A stretch of 64,000 nucleotides of DNA from Sporisorium sorghi (GCA_023212695.1 JALCCG010000057.1:33085-97084), one strand, 5' to 3'. Shown: positions 24,757 through 34,742, counted from the stretch's first letter. The notes: generated by a model not told the origin, from the letters alone. Program-made: numbers and translations.

Positions 24757-24796
24757 ACAAATCCCCATCATGCATTAGCGCATGATGGGGATTTGT
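24757..24796. terminator. Strong terminator after the aconitase gene
   Basis: AAATCCCCATCATGC (24759-24773) pairs with GCATGATGGGGATTT (24780-24794) around a six-base loop. T runs follow on the minus strand. Confidence 0.93.
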
Positions 24797-24828
24797 TCCT
24801 AAGGCTAAAGCGCCTATAAGGAATCGTC

Positions 24829-27546
24829 TTATTGGTTCGATGCGATCATTTGACGAAGTACCGTTTGGAGGATACCTCCATTGTGGTAGTAGTCCACGTC
24901 CACCATGCTGTCGAGACGAGCGATGGCTTGGAATTCGAATTTAGTACCGTCTTCGCGTGTAACAACAACCGTTAATTCTTGACCTGGCTTCACATCGTTG
25001 CTGAGACCCAGGATATCAAATGTTTCCCGGCCGTTCAGCGCAAGGCTCTTCCAGCCATGACCTTCCTGGAACTGGAGCGGAAGAACACCCATGCCTACGA
25101 GGTTGGAGCGGTGAATACGCTCGAAGCTCTCAGCCAGTACAGCTTTGACTCCGAGCAAATACGTACCTTTTGCCGCCCAGTCACGGGAGCTTCCTGTTCC
25201 GTATTCTTTACCTGCAATAACAATCAGGTTCTGTCCGCCTGCTTGATAATTCATGGATGCATCATAGATGGACATGACTTCTTCAGTCGGCAAGTATGTG
25301 GTTACGCCGCCTTCCGTACCTGGAGCTACCTGGTTACGGATGCGGATGTTAGCGAAGGTACCGCGCATCATGACTTCGTGGTTACCGCGACGGGAGCCGT
25401 AGGAGTTGAAGTCTTTGCGTTCCACCTTGTGATCGCTCAGATATTTGCCTGCAGGACTGGACGGTGCAATGTTACCGGCTGGCGAGATGTGGTCCGTTGT
25501 AACGGAGTCACCCAAGAGAGCCAGCACACGCGCTTCCTTGATATCCTGAATGTCGTTCAGACCGTTGCCCAGGCTTTCAAAGAACGGCGGGTTCTGAATG
25601 TACGTGGATTGATCATCCCACTCATACAATTCGCCTTCAGGAACAGGAATCTTGTTCCAACGCTCGTTCGCTGTGAACACATTCTCGTATTTTTCACGGA
25701 AAGCGTCAGCACTAAGGGACTGACCAATGGCTTCACGGATTTCAGCACTGGTTGGCCAGATGTCTTTCAAGTAAACAGGCTCATTGTTCGGATCGTAGCC
25801 GATCGGATCGTTCTGCAGGTCGATGTTCACGGTACCTGCCAGAGCGTAAGCAACAACCAGTGGCGGTGAAGCCAGGTAGTTGGCTTTGACCTGAGCATGC
25901 ACACGTCCTTCGAAGTTACGGTTACCGGACAATACGGCAGCTACCGTCATGTCGTTATCGGCAATCGCTTCGCTTACTTCGTCCGGCAATGGACCGGAGT
26001 TACCGATGCAAGTTGCGCAGCCATAGCCTGCAACGTAGAAGCCGAGAGCTTCCAGGTAGTGCAGAAGGTTCGACTTCTCAAGGTAGTCGGTTACGACAAG
26101 GGAGCCTGGAGTCAAGCTGCTCTTCACATAGCCAGGTTTCTTCAGACCGCGTTCAACCGCTTTTTTGGCCAGGAGACCTGCACCCAGCATAACGCTTGGG
26201 TTAGACGTATTCGTACAGCTCGTGATGGCTGCGATAACAACTGCACCTGTGCCCATTTCGCTGGTGGAGCCGTCTTTATGACTGACCTTAACGGTTTCCG
26301 CGATTTTGTCATCGCTGAGCCCGTAGCCGCCTTTATCAATCGGTGTACGGATGATGTCGTTAAAGTTCTGCTTCATGTTGGTCAGTTCAATGCGGTCTTG
26401 TGGACGCTTCGGTCCAGCCAAGCTCGGTACAACCGAAGCGAGATCCAATTCGATTACATCGGAGAACTCAGGGTCCGGCGTATCGGCCGTACGGAACATG
26501 TTTTGTGCTTTATAGTAGCTCTCCACGAGTTCAACCTGCTCATCGGTGCGGCCGGTGTTGCGCAGGTAAGCCAACGTCTCACTATCAACCGGGAAGAAAC
26601 CGATGGTAGCGCCGTATTCCGGTGCCATGTTCGCAACGGTTGCACGGTCAGCCAGACTGATGTTGGCAAGACCAGGACCGTAGAATTCCACGAATTTGCC
26701 AACTACGCCTTTTTTGCGAAGAAGCTCGGTTACGGTGAGGGCAAGGTCAGTCGCCGTTGCGCCTTCTGACAGGCTGCCTGTCAGTTTGAAACCGATAACT
26801 TCAGGTGTTACAAAATAAAGCGGTTGGCCGAGCATTCCGGCTTCTGCCTCGATGCCGCCTACACCCCAGCCCACAACACCAAGACCGTTGATCATGGTTG
26901 TATGGGAATCGGTGCCTACGAGGGAATCAGGGAAGACGAGGGTTTCGCCGTCAACTGTCTTCGTAGCTGCTACGGAAGCCAGGTACTCCAGGTTAACCTG
27001 GTGAACGATACCTGTTCCGGGAGGAACCGCGCGGAAGTTGTTGAACGCCGTTTGAGCCCAGCGGAGGAAGCGGTAACGCTCTTCGTTACGCTCAAATTCA
27101 ACCTTCATATTATATTCAAGCGCTTGGTCGGTACCAAAAGCGTCAACCATGACGGAGTGATCGATAACGAGATCGACCGGAACGAGAGGGTTGATCTGTT
27201 TCGGGTCGCCGCCGGATTTTTTAACGGTGTCGCGCATGGCTGCAAGATCCACGACAACCGGAACGCCCGTGAAGTCCTGCAATACGATACGGGCAGGGAT
27301 GAACGGAATTTCCTTGTTGTTGTCACGTGCCTCATTCCACGTGGACAAAAGTTTTACATGATCTTCGGTAATGGCGCGTCCGTCAAATTGACGTACAGCC
27401 GCTTCCAGCAGTACCCGAATGGAGAAAGGAAGCTTGGATACATTGCCGTATCCTTGCTCTTCGAGCGCCTGCAGACTGAAATAACGGTAATTTTTACCGC
27501 CCACCTCTAGGTTGCGAGAGATGGAGAATTGATCCTTTGCTGGCAT
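24829..27546 (-). CDS. acnA: Aconitate hydratase
   Basis: Aconitase interconverts citrate and isocitrate in the TCA cycle with a 4Fe-4S cluster; Bacillus homologues (CitB) can also act as RNA-binding proteins when iron is low. The 905-residue size is normal for the IRP1/AcnA type. Cluster-binding cysteines are in [10 protein letters not shown] and [15 protein letters not shown]; the swivel domain with [16 protein letters not shown] is complete. The start at 27546 is set by AAGGAGG eight bases upstream; an ATG seven codons earlier lies before that site. The gene is monocistronic, with a predicted promoter, a leader dyad shared with the IclR gene, and a very strong terminator. Long frames on the opposite strand are codon-bias shadows. 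Confidence 0.97.
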   Translation of the reverse strand: MPAKDQFSISRNLEVGGKNYRYFSLQALEEQGYGNVSKLPFSIRVLLEAAVRQFDGRAITEDHVKLLSTWNEARDNNKEIPFIPARIVLQDFTGVPVVVDLAAMRDTVKKSGGDPKQINPLVPVDLVIDHSVMVDAFGTDQALEYNMKVEFERNEERYRFLRWAQTAFNNFRAVPPGTGIVHQVNLEYLASVAATKTVDGETLVFPDSLVGTDSHTTMINGLGVVGWGVGGIEAEAGMLGQPLYFVTPEVIGFKLTGSLSEGATATDLALTVTELLRKKGVVGKFVEFYGPGLANISLADRATVANMAPEYGATIGFFPVDSETLAYLRNTGRTDEQVELVESYYKAQNMFRTADTPDPEFSDVIELDLASVVPSLAGPKRPQDRIELTNMKQNFNDIIRTPIDKGGYGLSDDKIAETVKVSHKDGSTSEMGTGAVVIAAITSCTNTSNPSVMLGAGLLAKKAVERGLKKPGYVKSSLTPGSLVVTDYLEKSNLLHYLEALGFYVAGYGCATCIGNSGPLPDEVSEAIADNDMTVAAVLSGNRNFEGRVHAQVKANYLASPPLVVAYALAGTVNIDLQNDPIGYDPNNEPVYLKDIWPTSAEIREAIGQSLSADAFREKYENVFTANERWNKIPVPEGELYEWDDQSTYIQNPPFFESLGNGLNDIQDIKEARVLALLGDSVTTDHISPAGNIAPSSPAGKYLSDHKVERKDFNSYGSRRGNHEVMMRGTFANIRIRNQVAPGTEGGVTTYLPTEEVMSIYDASMNYQAGGQNLIVIAGKEYGTGSSRDWAAKGTYLLGVKAVLAESFERIHRSNLVGMGVLPLQFQEGHGWKSLALNGRETFDILGLSNDVKPGQELTVVVTREDGTKFEFQAIARLDSMVDVDYYHNGGILQTVLRQMIASNQ

Positions 27547-27609
27547 AGATGAACCTCCTTGAGTCATTTCATTTGATCTTATTATGACGATCTGAGTTAA
27601 ACCTTTTGT

Positions 27610-27628
27610 GGTTTCACTAGATGAAACC
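27610..27628. promoter_or_regulatory. Dyad in the aconitase leader, candidate IclR operator
   Basis: A perfect inverted repeat GGTTTCA-CTAGA-TGAAACC, about 18-36 bases after the predicted transcription start on the minus strand. It has the same half sites and the same five-base spacer as the dyad at 21671-21689 before the IclR gene. A repressor bound here could stop transcription elongation or initiation. Confidence 0.6.
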
Positions 27629-27652
27629 TAATTTCATAAATTAACTAACTTA

Positions 27653-27681
27653 AGTATAACGTTTTCAACTCGCCGCGTAAA
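27653..27681 (-). promoter_or_regulatory. Candidate sigma-A promoter of the aconitase gene
   Basis: On the minus strand, TTTACG (27681-27676), a 17-base spacer and TATACT (27658-27653). The rest of the 316-base gap up to the next gene at 27863 shows no further gene. Confidence 0.55.
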
Positions 27682-27862
27682 GCATTTTTTATAGAAGAAA
27701 CGTATTTCAAAACCGTGAAAATCCGCCCGTTTTTTAAGCTGACATGGCTGCCCTGATTCAGTGTTTCTGTATTCTCTTTACCGAAGTTCATAGCCTGAAG
27801 ATTTGCTTCATATAGTTGTGATAGGGAACTGCGTGAAAGGCAAGGTCAGAGGAGGAGAGAAG

Positions 27863-28885
27863 ATGAACAGTCTGAAGCAAGCAGAGAAGCCATGGAAGCA
27901 AGCTTTATATATTTACGTCAATCAATATAACCAAAATCGCGTGGACTATTCTTCAGGCCTGAAAGAGCAAATTGTAGCAGATCTGAATTTCCTGGTAGAG
28001 AGAGGAGAAAGGCAGTTCCGACTGCAGTCATGGTACGAGTTGCGCGAAGCAACCCCGCTAAAGAGCGAGACTCGTGCACGGCTCCAGCGCGTACTCAGGG
28101 AGACGGAGGATGACGTTGTTGCCGATGTAAGGCTTCACAGCGTGTTCTATTATGAGAAAAGAGGCATGACGCACCGTGAGGACACGGTGTCACGGGAGCG
28201 GCTGACACTGATCCGTGATGGGGAAGCCTGGCTGATCGTTGGCATTGAACGCCTGCAGGACGAACGCCATCCCTTGCAAAGAACCGATGCTTCGTTCACA
28301 GGCCAGGACTCGGCTGGAAGAGAACCGTCCACTCCATTCATGAATGGTCGTGTTTACTCGGCTGGCAGCAGTCCGCGGTCCGGTCGATACGAGCGTGAAG
28401 CCGCTGCTGCTTATGCCGACAGGTGGTGGGATTCCGGCAATCCGGAGTTTGAAGAATTTGACGTGGATTGCACCAATTATATCTCCCAGTGCCTCTTTGC
28501 AGGTAAAGCCCCAATCCTCTATACTGGTAAAAGAGAAACGGGATGGTGGTACAAGGGGTATGTAAGCAAACGGGAATGGTGGAGTTACAGCTGGGCGGTT
28601 TCGAACAGCTTCGCGCATTATTTGAACTCCAGTACCTCGGGACTGCGAGCCGAGCGGGTAGAACGGCCTGAGCAGCTGATGCTTGGGGATGTCATCGTGT
28701 ATGATTGGGACGGTGATGGGGCGTTTCAGCACAGCACCATTGTGACGGCGTTTGATGCTGGCGGTATGCCGCTGGTCAATGCTCATACGGTATCCAGCCG
28801 TCATCGCTACTGGGACTACCGGGATTCCTACGCATGGAACGACAACACCGAGTATCGGTTTTACCATATACCCGATTATTTTTAA
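27863..28885 (+). CDS. Amidase-domain protein (Amidase_6 type)
   Basis: The C-terminal half (about 185-340) of this 340-residue protein matches the putative amidase domain found in Bacillales: YADRWWDSGNPEFEEFDVDCTNYISQCLFAG gives the probable catalytic Cys, and HSTIVTAFD supplies the His. The fold is related to NlpC/P60-type cysteine hydrolases. The N-terminal half is helical and charged. There is no signal peptide, so it may act in the cytoplasm or be released in another way. GAGGAGGAG precedes ATG 27863. The ddl gene follows 45 bases later, which suggests but does not prove a cell wall link. Confidence 0.82.
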   Translation: MNSLKQAEKPWKQALYIYVNQYNQNRVDYSSGLKEQIVADLNFLVERGERQFRLQSWYELREATPLKSETRARLQRVLRETEDDVVADVRLHSVFYYEKRGMTHREDTVSRERLTLIRDGEAWLIVGIERLQDERHPLQRTDASFTGQDSAGREPSTPFMNGRVYSAGSSPRSGRYEREAAAAYADRWWDSGNPEFEEFDVDCTNYISQCLFAGKAPILYTGKRETGWWYKGYVSKREWWSYSWAVSNSFAHYLNSSTSGLRAERVERPEQLMLGDVIVYDWDGDGAFQHSTIVTAFDAGGMPLVNAHTVSSRHRYWDYRDSYAWNDNTEYRFYHIPDYF

Positions 28886-28930
28886 GATGACAGCATGTCA
28901 TGCTGCAATACGGACAAGAGAGAGGTAAAC

Positions 28931-30025
28931 ATGGGACAGGATAAATTAACGGTTGGCTTGGTATACGGGGGGAAATCTGGCGAGCATGAGGTGTCGCTTT
29001 CCACGGCATTTGCAGTCATGAACGCTTTTGATTTTGATAAATACGAAATGATTCCTTTTTATATTTCGAAGCAGGGAACCTGGAGAATCGGGAGCAAGCG
29101 ATCAGCTCCGTTTAGCCAACTGGAGGATTTGAAGCTGGCCGAAGGGGAAGGGACGCAGACGGCTCTGAACGCTGTGTTCAGCAGGCTGTATGGCCAAGAA
29201 AATCAGGCAGTGGACATTATGTTTCCGCTGCTGCACGGAACGTTTGGCGAGGACGGGACCATTCAGGGATTGTTCGAAATGGCGGACATTCCTTACGTAG
29301 GCACCGGCGTGCTTGCATCGGCTGCAGGCATGGATAAAGTCGTGATGAAGAAGCTGTTCGCCCAAGCGGGATTACCGCAATGTGAATATTGTTACTTCAA
29401 TCGCACGCAGTGGGAACAGGGGCAGTACGACGTGCTCAAGGACATCGAGGACAAACTCGGTTTCCCAAGCTTCGTCAAGCCGGCTAACCTCGGCTCCAGC
29501 GTCGGCATCTCCAAGGCGAAGAACCGGGAGCAGCTCAAGTCGGCGATTGAATCCGCCCTCCGGTTCGATGACAAGATCATCGTGGAAGAGTTTGTGGATG
29601 CCCGTGAAGTGGAGGTCAGCGTGCTCGGCAATGATGAGCCGATGGCATCCGTTCCGGGTGAAATCGTGTCTTCCAGTGAATACTATGACTATGCTGCCAA
29701 ATATACGGACGGACAGTCACAGATGCAAATCCCGGCGGAGATCGAGCCGGATGTGGCTGATCGCCTGCGCGAGCTCGCGATTACCGCGTTCAAAGCGATT
29801 GAAGGCGGGGGAATCACTCGCGCGGACTTCTTTGTACGCCGCTCTGACGGCGCGATTCTGATCAATGAAGTGAATACGATGCCCGGCTTTACGCCGTTCA
29901 GCATGTATCCCCTTCTATGGCGGGAGACAGGCGTTTCCTACCGCGAGCTGCTCGACCGGATGATTGAGCTGGGGCTTGAGCGGTACAACCGCAAGCAATC
30001 CTTGATTTATGAGAACCAGGCATAA
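28931..30025 (+). CDS. ddl: D-alanine--D-alanine ligase
   Basis: Ddl makes the D-Ala-D-Ala dipeptide of peptidoglycan precursors. The 364-residue protein has the N-terminal GLVYGGKSGEHEVSLSTA signature, the ATP-grasp region (FVKPANLGSSVGISKAKN, EEFVDAREVEVSVLG) and the C-terminal metal-binding INEVNTMPGFTPFSMYP. ATG 28931 is preferred over an upstream ATG at 28895 since family members start with a short lead before VGLVYGG, and GAGAGAGG lies upstream. It shares its direction with the amidase-domain gene and the DUF2584-uvsE pair. Confidence 0.96.
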   Translation: MGQDKLTVGLVYGGKSGEHEVSLSTAFAVMNAFDFDKYEMIPFYISKQGTWRIGSKRSAPFSQLEDLKLAEGEGTQTALNAVFSRLYGQENQAVDIMFPLLHGTFGEDGTIQGLFEMADIPYVGTGVLASAAGMDKVVMKKLFAQAGLPQCEYCYFNRTQWEQGQYDVLKDIEDKLGFPSFVKPANLGSSVGISKAKNREQLKSAIESALRFDDKIIVEEFVDAREVEVSVLGNDEPMASVPGEIVSSSEYYDYAAKYTDGQSQMQIPAEIEPDVADRLRELAITAFKAIEGGGITRADFFVRRSDGAILINEVNTMPGFTPFSMYPLLWRETGVSYRELLDRMIELGLERYNRKQSLIYENQA

Positions 30026-30129
30026 GCTAGCCGTTTTACAATAGGATACGATTGACCAGGGGGAGTCCGCGCTATTCATCACGGCTCCCCTTGAGTCTAA
30101 TATTTTGGGATGAAAGGAAGATTCGAGAT

Positions 30130-30447
30130 ATGGGATTTCAAACCGAGTTCAATTCCGTTTGTAAGTTTAAGAGTGAGCAGGAGCTCTACGAGCTGCTGGA
30201 ATACGGCCGCGGCAAAATGCTAAAGGACGGACTGAGGGTGTTTCCGACAGGACAGAAGGTCATCGCCTATACGCCGGATAACCAGGCGGTAGCGATTGTC
30301 CTGATTACGGCATGTGTATCGGAGATTAACTTCCAGGGACGTGAGGTGACCTCGGTTGAGCTGCAGCTGATCCGCAAATTGACGGATGAGGAAGCACGCG
30401 TTCAGACCGCGCTCGCTCATGAGATGTTCTTCGGAGACCATGCATGA
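30130..30447 (+). CDS. DUF2584-family protein
   Basis: The 105-residue soluble protein resembles the DUF2584 family of Bacillales (LKDGLRVFPTGQKVIAYT, VLITACVSEINFQGREVTSVE). Its function is unknown. GAAAGGAAG (30113-30121) precedes ATG 30130. Its stop overlaps the uvsE start as ATGA, so the two are translationally coupled. Confidence 0.75.
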   Translation: MGFQTEFNSVCKFKSEQELYELLEYGRGKMLKDGLRVFPTGQKVIAYTPDNQAVAIVLITACVSEINFQGREVTSVELQLIRKLTDEEARVQTALAHEMFFGDHA

Positions 30448-31445
30448 TTGTCCGTTTCGGTTATGTAGCCATGTCCACGGTTGTGCAGAACGCTTCTCCC
30501 TCCAAGACAATGACCATGAAGAGTTTTACGAAGCTGGATGACCGTCAGGCCGGCATACACAAACTGGAGCGGATCGCGAACGAGAATTTACATAATACCC
30601 TTCGGTTATTGAGACATAATCTGGCCCATGATATCAAGGTGTACCGTTTCTCGTCCAAGCTGATTCCGCTTGCCACGCACAATGATATGCATGATTGGAA
30701 CCCTTTCCCGGCGCTGAAGGAGGGCTTTCTGGCCATCGGGGAGTTTGTGAAGAAGCATGAGATGCGGGTGTCGTTTCATCCGGATCATTTCACGGTGCTG
30801 AGCACGCCTCGACCTGAAGTGTTGATTAATTCCATTCGGGACCTGGAGTCACACGTCCATATGCTGAAGGCGATGGGTTTGCCTGCTTCCATGAAAAACA
30901 ACATCCATATCGGCGGCGCCTACGGGGACAAGCCCAGCGCTTCAGCCCGATTCGTTGAGCACTTTCATGCGCTTGATCAGAGCATCAAGGAACGTCTGAC
31001 ACTTGAGAATGATGATAAAACCTTTACCGCACAGGAGACGCTGGCGGTATGCCAGCAGACCGGGCTGCCGATGGTGCTGGATATCCATCATCAGTGGGTC
31101 AATAATGATGGTGAGGCGCCTTGGGAGCTGTGGCCGGCCATTCTCCGCACCTGGGAGACGCTGCTGGCTCAAGAAGGCTCTGAGCCGATACAACCGCTGC
31201 CGCCGAAGATTCATGTGTCCAGTCCCAAAAGCCCTACAGATATCCGAAGCCATGCAGACGGGGTGGACGTTGTGCCTTTGCTGGCATTTTTACGGAAGAT
31301 TGCGGGCGCTACGCCGAAGGTGGACGTTATGATTGAGGCCAAGATGAAGGATGGCGCCTTGTTTGGTCTGATGAAGGATTTGGGAGATTATGCGGGAGAG
31401 GGCGTAACGATTCTGGACGGGGCCTCCATCGAAGTAAATGCCTAA
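30444..31445 (+). CDS. uvsE: UV DNA damage endonuclease
   Basis: UvsE/UVDE nicks DNA 5' of UV photoproducts and other distorting lesions, starting an alternative excision repair. The 333-residue protein is a TIM barrel with the family start VRFGYVAM, the LRHNLAHDIKVYRFSSKLIPLATH segment, SFHPDHFTVL, LVLDIHHQW-like and PKIHVSSPK metal-binding stretches. It is coupled to the DUF2584 gene by an ATGA overlap. In several Bacillales uvsE is part of the DNA repair set active in spores; no such promoter was identified here. Confidence 0.93.
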   Translation: MIVRFGYVAMSTVVQNASPSKTMTMKSFTKLDDRQAGIHKLERIANENLHNTLRLLRHNLAHDIKVYRFSSKLIPLATHNDMHDWNPFPALKEGFLAIGEFVKKHEMRVSFHPDHFTVLSTPRPEVLINSIRDLESHVHMLKAMGLPASMKNNIHIGGAYGDKPSASARFVEHFHALDQSIKERLTLENDDKTFTAQETLAVCQQTGLPMVLDIHHQWVNNDGEAPWELWPAILRTWETLLAQEGSEPIQPLPPKIHVSSPKSPTDIRSHADGVDVVPLLAFLRKIAGATPKVDVMIEAKMKDGALFGLMKDLGDYAGEGVTILDGASIEVNA

Positions 31446-31698
31446 AACCATAAGACGAGCCTGTTATGACTTGCAAGTTGATGGATTTTGGGTTACGTTG
31501 GAAGTACGGAACACAGATTCTCCTCAAGCTATCGTATTGGATAAAAAAGTTCGTTCTCGCCAAGCATTCAGGTGCACAGCATAGGACGGACTTTTATTGA
31601 AATAGGGCGGATTTTTTGAGACGCTGCCCTTTCGTTCCCGTACTAATTGAATAGGATGTAGGGATTGCCAAAATCACTAGATTTATATAGAAAGTAGA

Positions 31699-32571
31699 GT
31701 GAGCGCTTTGAATGAGAACGAAAAGATTCCTTATGTTGTCAGCAGTAAAAGCTACACCGCCGTAGCGATTAATTGTGCCGCGAAAGCGGGTGAATGGATT
31801 GAGAGCAAGCTGGGTACCGTGAAACAGCTCAGCACGAAGACGTCCGCGCAGGATATCGTAACCGAGGTGGACAAAGGTGCGGAGCAGATGATCCGCAAGC
31901 TGATTCTGACCCATTTTCCAGACCATGCGATTCTTGGAGAGGAAGGGGTTGCTCCCGGCACCGAAGCCTATGCCAAGGCTTTGGATGACGCAAAAGACGA
32001 AGAGTATCTCTGGATCATTGACCCTGTTGACGGAACGACGAATTACGTGCATGGATTCCCTTTTTACTCCGTGTCCATTGCACTGGCTCACCATGGCGAA
32101 GTCATCGTCGGTGTCATATATGACCCTTCCCGGGATGAATTGTTTGTTGCGGAAAAAGGAAAAGGAGCCTACGTTCACGGCAATCCTACCTATGTCTCCA
32201 AGGAAGAGCAGTTATCGGACAGCTTGCTTGCCACAGGCTTTCCTCTTGACAGCACGGTCAACTTGCCGCTGAATATGGCAGAGCTTCAGGCGCTTTTGCC
32301 GAAGGTACGCAATGTGAGAGCCGGCGGTTCCGCCGCGCTTCATCTGGCTTATGTTGCGGCGGGCCGGCTCAGTGGATACTGGGAGCACGGCTTGAGTGTC
32401 TGGGACGTTGCGGCGGGTGCCTTGCTGGTTCAGGAGTCCGGTGGCAAGGTGACTGATACGGAGGGGCGTCCTTACGATCTGTCGGTACGTCATTTGGCAG
32501 CAACGAACGGGCTGATCCATCAGCGGTTTCTGGACACACTAAAAGATGCGGGCGAAGCGTCAGTCCGTTAA
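31699..32571 (+). CDS. Inositol monophosphatase-family phosphatase
   Basis: The 290-residue protein belongs to the inositol monophosphatase/SuhB family of Mg-dependent, Li-sensitive phosphatases. Metal-binding motifs are all present: ILGEEGV, WIIDPVDGTTNYVHGFPF and LSVWDVAAGALLVQESGGKV. The substrate may be inositol-1-phosphate or another sugar or nucleotide phosphate. Start GTG 31699 is weakly supported because no good ribosome binding site is seen; TTG 31708 in the same frame is an alternative. No gene is visible in the 253 bases upstream. Confidence 0.9.
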   Translation: MSALNENEKIPYVVSSKSYTAVAINCAAKAGEWIESKLGTVKQLSTKTSAQDIVTEVDKGAEQMIRKLILTHFPDHAILGEEGVAPGTEAYAKALDDAKDEEYLWIIDPVDGTTNYVHGFPFYSVSIALAHHGEVIVGVIYDPSRDELFVAEKGKGAYVHGNPTYVSKEEQLSDSLLATGFPLDSTVNLPLNMAELQALLPKVRNVRAGGSAALHLAYVAAGRLSGYWEHGLSVWDVAAGALLVQESGGKVTDTEGRPYDLSVRHLAATNGLIHQRFLDTLKDAGEASVR

Positions 32572-32636
32572 CCCCTGGAACAAACAAAAGAAAATGCAGG
32601 TCACATACAACCGCTTGATAAAGGAGTATGCGTGCG

Positions 32637-32903
32637 ATGAATGAGAAATCAGATCAGAATTTGGAGCGCCAGCTCAGCGAGATGTTGACGGAAGGTGAAA
32701 TGCAGCAGAGGGACCGGGAGAAAGAGGAGCGCCGGCTTCTTTCTCCGAAATATGAGATCCGAATTCAGACCCAGCTCGATCCCATCGTGGAGGAGACCCA
32801 GAAATACCGCAGTATGGCTAAGGAAGTTGATGGCCGATACGATAAGTATATGGATAAGACGATCAAGAAGGATAAGCCTGAGGAATCAGGTGAAGATGTT
32901 TGA
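32637..32903 (+). CDS. Small charged protein, 88 residues, function unknown
   Basis: This very hydrophilic protein is rich in Glu, Lys, Arg and Gln (SEMLTEGEMQQRDREKEERRLL) and probably forms long helices. It has no Cys, signal peptide or membrane segment. ATG 32637 follows AAGGAG (32621-32626) by ten bases, while the ATG at 32628 is too close to it. The gene lies 65 bases after the phosphatase gene and is followed by a terminator. I do not recognise its family. Confidence 0.65.
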   Translation: MNEKSDQNLERQLSEMLTEGEMQQRDREKEERRLLSPKYEIRIQTQLDPIVEETQKYRSMAKEVDGRYDKYMDKTIKKDKPEESGEDV

Positions 32904-32964
32904 CAGCGCTTCAGGAAACATTTGCTGTGAGAGTGCATAATATCACCATAGGTTGGCAAGCGGA

Positions 32965-33001
32965 GAATGGACAGCACTTGAGCGGCTGTCCATTCTTTTT
33001 T
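32965..33001 (+). terminator. Rho-independent terminator after the 88-residue protein gene
   Basis: GAATGGACAG (32965-32974) pairs perfectly with CTGTCCATTC (32986-32995), followed by TTTTTT. Because it lies inside the longest version of the next reading frame, it argues for a later start of that gene. Confidence 0.92.
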
Positions 33002-33057
33002 ATGATGGAGCGGGTCTCGTTCGGGTGTTTACAATTGACATGGATGGGGGAAGAGCG

Positions 33058-33405
33058 TTGCGAGTTCGGCTGAGGCTCAAGCTTAAGGCTTCACATATTG
33101 TTGCAGGACTTTCAGGTATGGGCTCCATATTGCTCTGGCTCATCCTTATTTTCTTCAATCCGTATACGGATGGCACGAACTTGAGTCCTGCCTTAAATAC
33201 TTTTATCATGCTTTTTCTTCCCGGCTGTTTGGCACTTATCGCAGTGTTCTATTCGTACCGATTGCTGCTGCTGATTGCGTTTGGATGGTCCATACTGCCA
33301 AGCTTGTATCTGACGGGGACGCCCGGGATATTTGCTTGGTTTGGAGTTGCATCGTTAGGCTATTTGTTTGCTTATCTTCTGATGAAACCACGATTAAGAA
33401 GCTGA
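33058..33405 (+). CDS. Small membrane protein, about 115 residues
   Basis: Three to four hydrophobic segments make this an integral membrane protein (GLSGMGSILLWLILIFF, then FIMLFLPGCLALIAVFYSY and a C-terminal pair). The start is uncertain: TTG 33058 follows GGGGGAAGA with good spacing; ATG 33040 and GTG 33025 are in frame; the frame can also be opened at 32953, but a terminator lies inside that part. No family is recognised. It may have its own promoter after the terminator at 32965-33001. Confidence 0.6.
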   Translation: MRVRLRLKLKASHIVAGLSGMGSILLWLILIFFNPYTDGTNLSPALNTFIMLFLPGCLALIAVFYSYRLLLLIAFGWSILPSLYLTGTPGIFAWFGVASLGYLFAYLLMKPRLRS

Positions 33406-33479
33406 TGGCGGTACCATTCACAGGTTTGTGGTGGTAAAATAAGGCTGAATCAGATTTATGATGTTAAGGGAGTGATGGC

Positions 33480-34742
33480 ATGTTTAAACCATGGAAAAAG
33501 GGGCTGGCCGCAGTAACCGGCACCTTGACGCTCGCGGTGGCACTGGTCGCACCGGGCGTTGCACCAGCTTTTGCCGATGATGTGACAGCCAAGAATACAT
33601 ATCGTATCGTAACACTGGGGGACTCGCTGACCGTTGGGTATGAGCCGGGTATGGATCTGAACAGCAAGCCCTATGGCTTTGTTGATCGGCTGTATGAGCA
33701 GGGATTGTTCTACGGTCGAACGGAAGCGACGAATTTGGGCATCGGCGGTTTGAAGACGGACGGGTTGAACCATTACGTCCAGGCCGTTGCAGATGAACGG
33801 GCCATTACAGCAGAGGAAATACAGCCCGGTCTCAGCAGCATTGACCCGCGCACCAAGCAGATTGGAGCAGAAGCAGCGAAAGCCAAGCCTGTCATCGCTG
33901 ACGCAGATCTGATCACGATTACCATCGGCGGGAATGACATGATGAGTCTGGTCAGCACGGTGGGAACCCTAAGCGACGAGCAGTTGAAGGCCAAAATGCA
34001 GGAACTGTTCAAGCTGTACACGGACAATGTTTCGGCTGTAATTACCAATCTGCATACCATGAATCCGGATGCTGCGATTGTAGTGGCCGACCAGTACAAT
34101 CCGGTACCGAAAATCGCGGACGAAGTCGCATACGCCAAACTGCTCGCATCATCCGGTGAATTCACGAAGCTGGTGGAAGGCGTGGCTGACGGATTTGCGA
34201 GTCAGGGCGTAGATATCAAAGTCGCCCATGTTGCCAAGAAGTTCGTGGGCTCTGAGCTGACGATGACCCATATCCTGAAAGATGATATTCATCCGAACCA
34301 ATACGGATATGAGACGATGGCCAGCGTGTTTGCAGAGACGATCTGGGGCAGCTATAAGAAACCCCCTGTTCAGGAGGTGGGGCAACCGATGCGCATCGTC
34401 GTGAAGGGACAGGAGCTGAATACACCGTTTAAGCCGATTCTTCGCGACAATCTGAACTACGTAGCTATTCAGGATATCGTGAATGCAGTTGGGGCAACTA
34501 CAAAATGGGAAAATAAAACGTCCAGTGCAACGATCTCCTTCGGAGATCAGACCGTTGTGGTGAAGATCGGTGCCAAAACCGTTCAGGTCAACGGAAAGTC
34601 TGTACCGATTGATACACCAGCTTTCCTGCAAAAAGTAGGGAAGGAAGACAAAACCTACGTTCCACTCGCAGTGATTGCAACCGGTCTTGGTTTTGATGTT
34701 CAATACAGTTCCAAATTGCGTACGGCATTCATTAATTTGTAA
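33480..34742 (+). CDS. Secreted GDSL/SGNH esterase with copper-amine-oxidase-like stalk domain
   Basis: The 420-residue protein has a signal peptide ending near AFA (32). The SGNH hydrolase domain (about 40-290) shows block I VTLGDSLTVG (Ser49), block III TIGGNDMM and block V DDIHPNQYG (Asp and His). Residues about 305-420 are a copper-amine-oxidase N-terminal-like domain (NLNYVAIQDIVNAVGATTKWENK, KTYVPLAVIATGLGFDV). In Paenibacillus this domain is a wall- or surface-associated stalk and does not imply amine oxidase activity. The likely action is hydrolysis of an ester in a lipid or polysaccharide outside the cell. A terminator follows. Confidence 0.9.
   Translation: MFKPWKKGLAAVTGTLTLAVALVAPGVAPAFADDVTAKNTYRIVTLGDSLTVGYEPGMDLNSKPYGFVDRLYEQGLFYGRTEATNLGIGGLKTDGLNHYVQAVADERAITAEEIQPGLSSIDPRTKQIGAEAAKAKPVIADADLITITIGGNDMMSLVSTVGTLSDEQLKAKMQELFKLYTDNVSAVITNLHTMNPDAAIVVADQYNPVPKIADEVAYAKLLASSGEFTKLVEGVADGFASQGVDIKVAHVAKKFVGSELTMTHILKDDIHPNQYGYETMASVFAETIWGSYKKPPVQEVGQPMRIVVKGQELNTPFKPILRDNLNYVAIQDIVNAVGATTKWENKTSSATISFGDQTVVVKIGAKTVQVNGKSVPIDTPAFLQKVGKEDKTYVPLAVIATGLGFDVQYSSKLRTAFINL

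Noticed and set aside
24979..26769. Two frames of 296 and 290 residues antisense to aconitase
   Set aside because: The aconitase gene on the other strand is complete and conserved; these frames lack start signals and protein-like composition.
32953..33057. Longer N-terminus of the small membrane protein at 33058
   Set aside because: A perfect terminator (32965-33001) lies inside this extension, so it is unlikely to be translated.
33480..34742. Copper amine oxidase activity of the GDSL protein
   Set aside because: Only the stalk-like N-terminal domain type of amine oxidases is present; the catalytic domain is absent and the SGNH residues are intact.
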